This document shows, piece by piece, positions 11,621 to 17,655 of a stretch of DNA of 17,655 nucleotides. Position 1 is the first letter of the stretch, and the number at the start of each line of letters is the position of its first letter. Both the position numbers and the translations under genes were made by a program. Origin of the DNA: Candidatus Omnitrophota bacterium (GTDB taxonomy: Bacteria; Omnitrophota; Gorgyraeia; 2-01-FULL-45-10); the NCBI GenBank assembly GCA_026387165.1, contig JAPLMG010000229.1:1-17655 (forward strand). The letters run 5' to 3'. The notes beneath the pieces were generated by a model that searched no databases, was not told the DNA's origin, and saw only the letters and a list, made by a program, of their open reading frames with translations.

Positions 11621-14600
11621 ATGTTAATTCAATACAAAGATAGGCACAATATATTGGTGAAGATTATATCATTAGTGCTCGTGTGCCTATTTTTTATCAA
11701 TGATATAGCCTGGGCGTTAGACTCTTCTGTCATTGCGAGGCTATCATCTTCGTCATTGCGAGGCCGCGAAGCGGCCGAAGCAATCTCTAAACTCTCTCCG
11801 CGAAGCCAACTCACAGAACCTGAATTTTTACAAAAATTCGCGCTCGGCCAATTCCAGCTTTCGATGGAAGGGGTGAGGAACTATGTCGATGAGCAGTTGA
11901 AGCGCGAGCGGGATGAAAAAATATTTGGTAAAGACTGGAAAGCGCATAGGTCGGAGATCATAGATATAAATGATACGCCGCTTGGCGGAAAATTATACGG
12001 CAAGGTCAGAGGTTTAGAGCAGGTTGTGTTTATTAAGCTTTCCGGCCTTTTGGCATTTACGGGCCAGCTGGCATGGTATGACCTCACAGGTGGATCAGAG
12101 ATCGCTAAAGAGTTCGGCGGCCTTCCCATCGTAGTGATCGACAGCATGTATTGCAATGCGCCTGATAAGTGTGTGCAGAAACACGAAATAGATGAAATTC
12201 TCCAGTGGGAAGATTTCCGCGTAAATGTTTTACATATCTCCACCGTTCAGGGGATGGGGGATTGGATACGCAAATATCTCGATCCCGGTTCCACCGATCC
12301 CGGATTAAATGATACCGAGTATAAAGGCATGACCTCCCGCCGGATCGCGGAACTATTCTGCGGCTGCGCCTATCCTGTAAGAGATCTCCATAAAAGAATA
12401 GCGGAAGAAGTGTATGCGAACGACCCCAACCGCAAAGCACATTTTGATATCGCGCATATCAATAAGATGCTTGCAATGTATCCTGCTTCTGAAACCAAAG
12501 GCGTCAACGTCGCGGCGAAGGCAAAAGAGTCCGAACCGCAACCGCCCGCCGGCCCTCCGCCTTCGCAATCAACCAGCAATAGACCAGATGCTTCGGCGGA
12601 TTCGGCCGCGGCGCTGGAAAAAGAGATTGCTTCGGTCGGCCCTTCGGGCCTTCCTCGCAATGACGAATGTACTACCGTCGGCCCGGACGCGGCGCAGGTC
12701 AGGCGCAAAAACAGCGATGCGGCATTTGTGGCTTTGACCGTCGCGGCCGTCCTGGCGATGGGCGTTTCAATATTTGTGAGCGACTGGTATTTTTGGCTGC
12801 TCTTGGCGTCGCCGTTATTGACCAAGTGCGCTACCGCGCTTACATTGGGTGCTGTCGCGGATTTTCTGGCCCAAAAAATTGAACAATGGAACCTCGATCC
12901 TGCCGAAAAAAAGATAAATATTAAAAGATTGGCATATTTCTCGTTAATCAATATGGTATTGTGCGGTTTCGCGCTATCGTTCTGGCTGGACCTGATAAAC
13001 TGGATCATCGGGACTATTCTACCAGCCTGGCTCATCATAAATGTGTTCGGGACGAACATAACGGCCGGCCTTATCAAGATCGGGCTTCAGGCCTTTCCAT
13101 ACACGCCGCTCTACTATCTGGCGCTCTTTCCGAGCGTTGTGATCTTTTCGAAGAGCTCCGTTAAAGAAGCTTTATCTGGTAAGACCTTCAGGGAAGGGAT
13201 CAACGCGATAAGGCGCATGTTTTGGCCTACCTACAAAAGGGACTTTATTTTCTGGACATGCTTAGTAAATCCCATCAACTTCATATTTATGCCTTTATTG
13301 CTTAAATATTTAGGCATAGATCTTTGGTTTGTCAACGGCCTGGTCATACTTATCAACGGTATTGCCGGCATCTATTGGGAGACTCGTTTGTCGCGGCTGA
13401 GCCATAAAGCGCCGGTTATCCTGAAGGCAGAGCCGGTCGTCGTTAAAGAGATATCCGGGCAAGAGATCCGCGATTTCTTCTCCGCCGACGGGCTCTATGA
13501 TTTGCTCCTTACCTCCGGCGATATCGGCGGCAATAAAATAAAATTCAGCGATTTTTTACACTCGCTATTTCCGCTTAAGCGCCGTCTTGATATCACAGAG
13601 CTGGGGGCGGGCACAGGATGGTTTATTGATGAACTCACGAAGAAGATCAATTTAAAAGAATATTTTGACCTAAACGTCAGCGGAACTGAGTTATCGAGCC
13701 CAAGATTTTCTATTACGAATGAGCAGGCCCTTGCAAAATTCGACCCCGGCTCCATGGATATGGTGGCGATAAACGCCCCGGATCGCGATAAAGTGAACTA
13801 TTTTCTCGATACGGCGGATAGATTGGTAAGAGACGACGGCGTAATATATTTCACGGCCTGCCGCGAAAGCACCGAGCAGGCGTTCGAATGGCTCTTATCA
13901 AGAGGCTACTACGCGGTCCTGGCGCCGGCCGATGGTATCTTTAAGAAAGGATCAGCGCCGTCTTTAAGTCGTTACGAGAAATGCGGCTACAGGTTATTCG
14001 CCTCGAAGACGCCGAAGAGCGTCTTTGCGCGGCTGGAAGGATGCGATGTTTACCACGGCAAGTCCGGAGTCGAAATGAATAGCGCGCTCGGCAATGCAAG
14101 CGGGGGGATAGATGAATTAGAAAGACAAGCACTTATCAGAGAGACACTGAGATTTCGCCCCGAGCTTTCCATGTCGCCTCAAGACCTTCTTGGCTATTTG
14201 GAGAGATTATATCCCGGCATATTAGAGATAATACCGGCAGCGGGGAGACTGTCATATATAAAAGAAACTTTAAGCGCCTTCAATACACAGCTTGCCGTAA
14301 ATCAGCCTGCTTTAGGTGTAACGCTTGAAGGCGCGCCAATAGTTACTAATAGCGTAGTCAATGCCGGTATAAAACCTTTTTTTGAAGAGAAGAAAAATGG
14401 CGGCGCGAAGGTGATTAAATTTAAAATGGCCTACGAAGATTATAAAGAAGGTAAAAAAGATCATAAAAAAGTGGAAGAATATACCGTAGAAGCATATGTA
14501 GAAAACGGAGAAACAAATCTTGAATTCGGATCCGATAACCCTATGAAAGGCCTTGATGAGCCAACTAAAAAAACGATAAGAAAATTATTAAAGGCAAGGT

Positions 14601-17600
14601 CCGCGGTGCTTAAATTAAAAGAGGGTTCATTGCCGGATCTGGACGATCGTGAATCATTCGAAAGCATACAAGATGCGTTAAAGGATGCGGAGATTGTGAT
14701 TTTGCCGGGAATAGCTTCGATATGCAACGGTGTTGTATCGCACGCCGGATTAAAACAATACGAGAAGAGAATATATTTGGGTTCGGTCTTGATAGACAGT
14801 TTATCTGAAAGTGACCTTGCGCTCTTTCTTCTGGAGTCGGCGAGATACATCGCGAAGCCTATCATTATGGATCCAGTCGAAATGCGCCACAATAAAAATG
14901 TATTAGATAAGATCGAACAATTGGTAAGATCGGCGCAAGAAAGCGTTGCTCCTGAAAAATCAGAACCGGTTATTAAAAAAGAGAAACCGGTATCTCTCAT
15001 GGGGAGAGCCACAAGGTTAGCAAGACGGGTGCTTTCAAGGGCAAAGAAAACCGCTGATACGCAAGCCAAAAAATTAGAAGAACAGCGCAGGGAAAGTCCT
15101 TTAGAAAAATTAAGCATGAATATCCATAAATTAGAAAGCATTAATGAAGACAAAAATCCTCATGAGGTAGAAGAGATCTTAAAAAGTATTGAAGATGCTT
15201 TGCGCGAAACCGAAATCGGATTGACGCCTGTCATAACGCTCCCTATAGCAGAACGTCTCGGAAGGGCGTTAGTTAATGTCCCTTTCAAATTTTTAAAGGA
15301 CGAAACTGGCTATTACCGGCTTAACTCCGAATGGCATCAAATAGTGACAGGCCTTGTACGCAGCATGGAACCCATAGATCCGGATTTAATGAAGAGGATC
15401 GCTGAAATTTCGTTGATAGCTGTGAAGGAAAATAAAAGGTCTGATATATTTGATATGGAGGATGTTAGCGGCGCCACGCAGGCTTTTTATAACCTGCCTA
15501 ATATTTTAGAGACATACCATCCGGCCATTGATATGAAAACGATAGAAACGATACTTAAATTTGGCATAAAAGACATAAAAGAAGGATATGATTCTAGGGT
15601 ATGGCAGAGTTTGCCGATAGCCATAAAGAAGCTTTTGGACGCTCAAAGGTGGTTTTCAAAAGAATTTATGGATTTTTTTATCCGGCAATGGGATGGGAGC
15701 CTTGCAAAATATTGTTATATGGAGGACTGCTTTGCGAGCATTATTGAAAGCCCAACACCTCTTACGGCAAAACAGATAGAAAAAATTCAGGGAAAGCTAT
15801 TATTAATGGTTAAGGATCCTTCGACCACAAAAGACGTTTTAGCCGCATTTAATACGATAGGCTCGCTTTTGCGCAGCGGGCGTCCCCTGCATAAAGAAGA
15901 AAGATTTTTACATAACGCGATAAAAGAGGTCCGTCGGCATGCCGATAACGCCGGAAAAGTTAAAGGTGGATACACGGTTCATTTCTTATCCTTTATTACA
16001 GGCCTGCTCGGAAGCGGGAGAAAGATATCCGATGAAGACAGAGAATATTTTGAGAAACTTCTATGGAGAATATTTAAGGAAAAAGGTACTTATACCTTTG
16101 ACGATGGGACGTTGGTAGATGCCTTTATGCCGTATTTATCCGGGCTGCAGGGAAAGATCAAAGGCGATATCTCTTTCGGCAATATTGAGATGGAAAAGAG
16201 GCTCGGGCCTTTTTGGCAAAACGCTTTCGGGATAACCACCGAGGCTTTCTCAATGCTCGACCTGAAAGGATTGGCTGCAGGCTCGCAAGCCTTAGTAAAG
16301 ATAGAGCTATTGAAAGAGGCCCTCAAGAAAGGGTCAATAGACGGGCAGTTTACGCGGAAAATAATAGATGAGCTTATTCCATCCTTACGAGTCATAGAAA
16401 AACTGAGCGATATTTATCCTACGCTGGGTGTTGAGACAAAAAAACAGATATCTTCCGAAGAAGAAGGTATTGCAGCTTCCTGGCAGGCCGCCATACTGAA
16501 CTACTTGTCGGCCGTTCAGATCCCGACAGCCTTAGGCAAATCCTACGTCAAGCCCGGTATAGTTGAACTAAGGATCCCTCCTACAGTTTATCCTGTATTC
16601 AGGCGTTTGATGAGAGAGATAAAAGAACTTTTATTTGTGGAGCCAACTCTTTATCATACATCGGTCGCGGGAGATTATGCCGACGAGAGCAGGTTCCTTC
16701 TATCCAGTTTTTTCTTTACCGCAACCCCATCGGGAAGCTCTTTTCCCGTAAATCCGGACGATGACTCCTATGTCGAGTGGGCTTTTCCCGGTTATAACCA
16801 AAGATACATAGGAGCTACGATAGATCCCTGGAAGGGTAAACTTTTGACGGTATATGACGAAAAGACGCATGGCACCCAGACCAACTTCTTTCATACGGCG
16901 GTAGAGGTTAAGTTGGCTGACGGCACGGCATTAAGTTTTTATGAGGAAGATATAAGGCGTGTTTTTCTCATCACTACTGCCGCGGCCGCGACTCATTCTT
17001 TATATGAGATAAAAGACCCCGGATTAGCGGGAAGATATGAAGAGCTCAGGAAAGATGTCCTGAAATTTTATATCGATCATCTGTATATAAGTGAAAATGA
17101 TCTGGAGCTCCTGACAGCGCCATCCAAAGGAAAGGATCATAGCTACAGCGACGCTACAAATGATATATACAGGGTTTTGAGGAGAATTTCGCGCGGATTC
17201 ATACGCCGGCCCGGGGATACTGAAAAAGAGATAGAGAAAAAAAGAGCGCTTCACGAAAAATTTCAGGAGATGATAGCAAAACATGTTGATTTGATAGAGG
17301 CCTATATCTTCCCTCAGGAATTCGGAGAGGCGGTCAAGATGACGGTTCAAGGAGGCGGGATAAGGGATGTGTATAATAAAATACGATCAGCGGCATTTAG
17401 TCCCGATCCTGAAATTAAAGACAGGGCCTTAGGTGTTTTAAGGGCGGCAAATGACCCGGATCTTGGGAAGATCATGGCGGCTTTGAATGAGAGAAGTCCA
17501 TGCCCGTCCGTGAAGCCGGAGAATGGTTCGCCCGATGGTTTCATCCACCAGGGCAAAGCGTCCTGGGAGGAGTTTGTGTCGCGTCTCGATGAGATCAGGA

Positions 17601-17655
17601 AAAAAGAGTTGGGCCGGGCGTACAGAAAGAGACTGGCGCTGTTATTAAAAGACGC
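11621..17655 (+). CDS. Giant multidomain protein, N-terminal 2,011 residues (continues past window)
   Basis: One frame is open from ATG 11621 to the last base. Regions in order: signal peptide (KIISLVLVCLFFINDIAWA, residues 14-32; GTG 11657 would give a tidier start); a repeat-encoded segment (44-57); an unrecognised domain (about 68-285) with KHEIDEILQWEDF; a Pro/Ala-rich linker with a second repeat-encoded stretch (335-349); a membrane region (about 355-595) matching Mpv17/PMP22, with LTLGAVADFLAQ, FWPTYKRDFIFW (W535) and NPINFIFMP (N553-P558); a class I SAM-methyltransferase-like fold (about 625-800) with ELGAGTGW (660-667), DMVAINAP and DGVIYFTA; then unrecognised sequence with a basic linker (about 1107-1165) and a long helix-rich part. 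The whole is predicted to be exported or membrane-anchored. Domain names rest on motif recognition by eye; overall function is unknown. Confidence 0.85.
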   Translation, partial: MLIQYKDRHNILVKIISLVLVCLFFINDIAWALDSSVIARLSSSSLRGREAAEAISKLSPRSQLTEPEFLQKFALGQFQLSMEGVRNYVDEQLKRERDEKIFGKDWKAHRSEIIDINDTPLGGKLYGKVRGLEQVVFIKLSGLLAFTGQLAWYDLTGGSEIAKEFGGLPIVVIDSMYCNAPDKCVQKHEIDEILQWEDFRVNVLHISTVQGMGDWIRKYLDPGSTDPGLNDTEYKGMTSRRIAELFCGCAYPVRDLHKRIAEEVYANDPNRKAHFDIAHINKMLAMYPASETKGVNVAAKAKESEPQPPAGPPPSQSTSNRPDASADSAAALEKEIASVGPSGLPRNDECTTVGPDAAQVRRKNSDAAFVALTVAAVLAMGVSIFVSDWYFWLLLASPLLTKCATALTLGAVADFLAQKIEQWNLDPAEKKINIKRLAYFSLINMVLCGFALSFWLDLINWIIGTILPAWLIINVFGTNITAGLIKIGLQAFPYTPLYYLALFPSVVIFSKSSVKEALSGKTFREGINAIRRMFWPTYKRDFIFWTCLVNPINFIFMPLLLKYLGIDLWFVNGLVILINGIAGIYWETRLSRLSHKAPVILKAEPVVVKEISGQEIRDFFSADGLYDLLLTSGDIGGNKIKFSDFLHSLFPLKRRLDITELGAGTGWFIDELTKKINLKEYFDLNVSGTELSSPRFSITNEQALAKFDPGSMDMVAINAPDRDKVNYFLDTADRLVRDDGVIYFTACRESTEQAFEWLLSRGYYAVLAPADGIFKKGSAPSLSRYEKCGYRLFASKTPKSVFARLEGCDVYHGKSGVEMNSALGNASGGIDELERQALIRETLRFRPELSMSPQDLLGYLERLYPGILEIIPAAGRLSYIKETLSAFNTQLAVNQPALGVTLEGAPIVTNSVVNAGIKPFFEEKKNGGAKVIKFKMAYEDYKEGKKDHKKVEEYTVEAYVENGETNLEFGSDNPMKGLDEPTKKTIRKLLKARSAVLKLKEGSLPDLDDRESFESIQDALKDAEIVILPGIASICNGVVSHAGLKQYEKRIYLGSVLIDSLSESDLALFLLESARYIAKPIIMDPVEMRHNKNVLDKIEQLVRSAQESVAPEKSEPVIKKEKPVSLMGRATRLARRVLSRAKKTADTQAKKLEEQRRESPLEKLSMNIHKLESINEDKNPHEVEEILKSIEDALRETEIGLTPVITLPIAERLGRALVNVPFKFLKDETGYYRLNSEWHQIVTGLVRSMEPIDPDLMKRIAEISLIAVKENKRSDIFDMEDVSGATQAFYNLPNILETYHPAIDMKTIETILKFGIKDIKEGYDSRVWQSLPIAIKKLLDAQRWFSKEFMDFFIRQWDGSLAKYCYMEDCFASIIESPTPLTAKQIEKIQGKLLLMVKDPSTTKDVLAAFNTIGSLLRSGRPLHKEERFLHNAIKEVRRHADNAGKVKGGYTVHFLSFITGLLGSGRKISDEDREYFEKLLWRIFKEKGTYTFDDGTLVDAFMPYLSGLQGKIKGDISFGNIEMEKRLGPFWQNAFGITTEAFSMLDLKGLAAGSQALVKIELLKEALKKGSIDGQFTRKIIDELIPSLRVIEKLSDIYPTLGVETKKQISSEEEGIAASWQAAILNYLSAVQIPTALGKSYVKPGIVELRIPPTVYPVFRRLMREIKELLFVEPTLYHTSVAGDYADESRFLLSSFFFTATPSGSSFPVNPDDDSYVEWAFPGYNQRYIGATIDPWKGKLLTVYDEKTHGTQTNFFHTAVEVKLADGTALSFYEEDIRRVFLITTAAAATHSLYEIKDPGLAGRYEELRKDVLKFYIDHLYISENDLELLTAPSKGKDHSYSDATNDIYRVLRRISRGFIRRPGDTEKEIEKKRALHEKFQEMIAKHVDLIEAYIFPQEFGEAVKMTVQGGGIRDVYNKIRSAAFSPDPEIKDRALGVLRAANDPDLGKIMAALNERSPCPSVKPENGSPDGFIHQGKASWEEFVSRLDEIRKKELGRAYRKRLALLLKD
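11751..11787 (+). repeat. Palindromic repeat, in frame near the N-terminus of the giant gene
   Basis: CGTCATTGCGAGG, hairpin GGCCGC-GAA-GCGGCC (11762-11776), then GAAGCAATCTC: the same layout as the leuS copy at 331-367 with a different but still perfectly paired hairpin. A partial copy (GTCATTGCGAGG) lies just upstream at 11729-11740. It encodes residues 44-57 (SSLRGREAAEAISK), read in the same phase as in leuS. Confidence 0.88.
12623..12665 (-). repeat. Palindromic repeat, in frame in the linker of the giant gene
   Basis: Inverted orientation: GAGATTGCTTCG (12623-12634), hairpin GGCCC-TTC-GGGCC (12638-12650), CCTCGCAATGACG (12653-12665). It encodes EIASVGPSGLPRNDE at residues 335-349, within a Pro/Ala-rich linker before the membrane domain. 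Confidence 0.87.

Noticed and set aside
11629..11814. Minus-strand frame opposite the start of the giant gene
   Set aside because: Mostly repeat-encoded peptide (SRPRNDE type) read from the palindromic unit; opposite a better supported gene.
12370..13077. 235-codon minus-strand frame
   Set aside because: Shadow of the giant gene; the plus frame carries Mpv17-like and linker features while this one has none.
14680..14860. Possible metallopeptidase motif in the giant protein (FLLESARYI resembling an HExxH-containing helix)
   Set aside because: The metal-binding His is not present and no other zinc ligands could be placed.

Overview
The window reads as a chromosomal segment from an uncultured Gram-negative-type (diderm) bacterium, most likely a Candidatus Omnitrophota (OP3) member or a close relative. 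The clues are an LptE-like lipoprotein, a BamD-like TPR protein and MurJ (a diderm envelope), a very large multidomain reading frame, moderate GC, and dense short palindromic repeats placed both between and inside genes. The phylum call is inference.

Layout, left to right. (1) 1-971: 3' part of leuS, carrying an in-frame block of palindromic repeats of about 200 bp. (2) 972-3913: a comEA-like DNA-binding membrane protein and comEC, the DNA-uptake channel, flanked by copies of one repeat family in opposite orientations. (3) 3994-7337: a strong sigma-70-type promoter, then a truncated PilZ protein, a BamD-like TPR protein with a tail of degenerate Trp/Phe repeats, lptE and holA, all tightly packed. 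(4) 7326-7677: rpsT on the minus strand with its own promoter and a leader hairpin, overlapping the end of holA tail to tail. (5) 7709-10650: murJ and uvrC overlapping by 22 nt; uvrC has a repeat-derived N-terminus and lacks the usual C-terminal (HhH)2 domain. (6) 10637-11548: a single-domain O6-alkylguanine methyltransferase and a small membrane protein resembling YdjM/DUF457, bracketed by another repeat family. (7) 11584 to the window end: a promoter followed by one uninterrupted frame of more than 2,011 codons running off the right edge. It has a signal peptide, two in-frame repeat insertions, a predicted Mpv17/PMP22-like membrane domain, a class I SAM-methyltransferase-like fold and a long unrecognised, mostly helical region.

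The housekeeping genes cover translation (leuS, rpsT), replication (holA), repair (uvrC, MGMT), DNA uptake (comEA/comEC) and envelope building (TPR/BamD-like, lptE, murJ). The most unusual features are the giant gene and the way palindromic repeats shape gene boundaries: they add peptides inside LeuRS and the giant protein, supply start regions (comEC, lptE, uvrC, MGMT) and supply stop regions (comEC, uvrC). No gene-free stretch exceeds 300 bases. The longest gaps (972-1140, 3914-4095, 7596-7771, 11476-11620) hold repeats, hairpins and promoters. No rRNA, tRNA, CRISPR array or transposase gene was seen.
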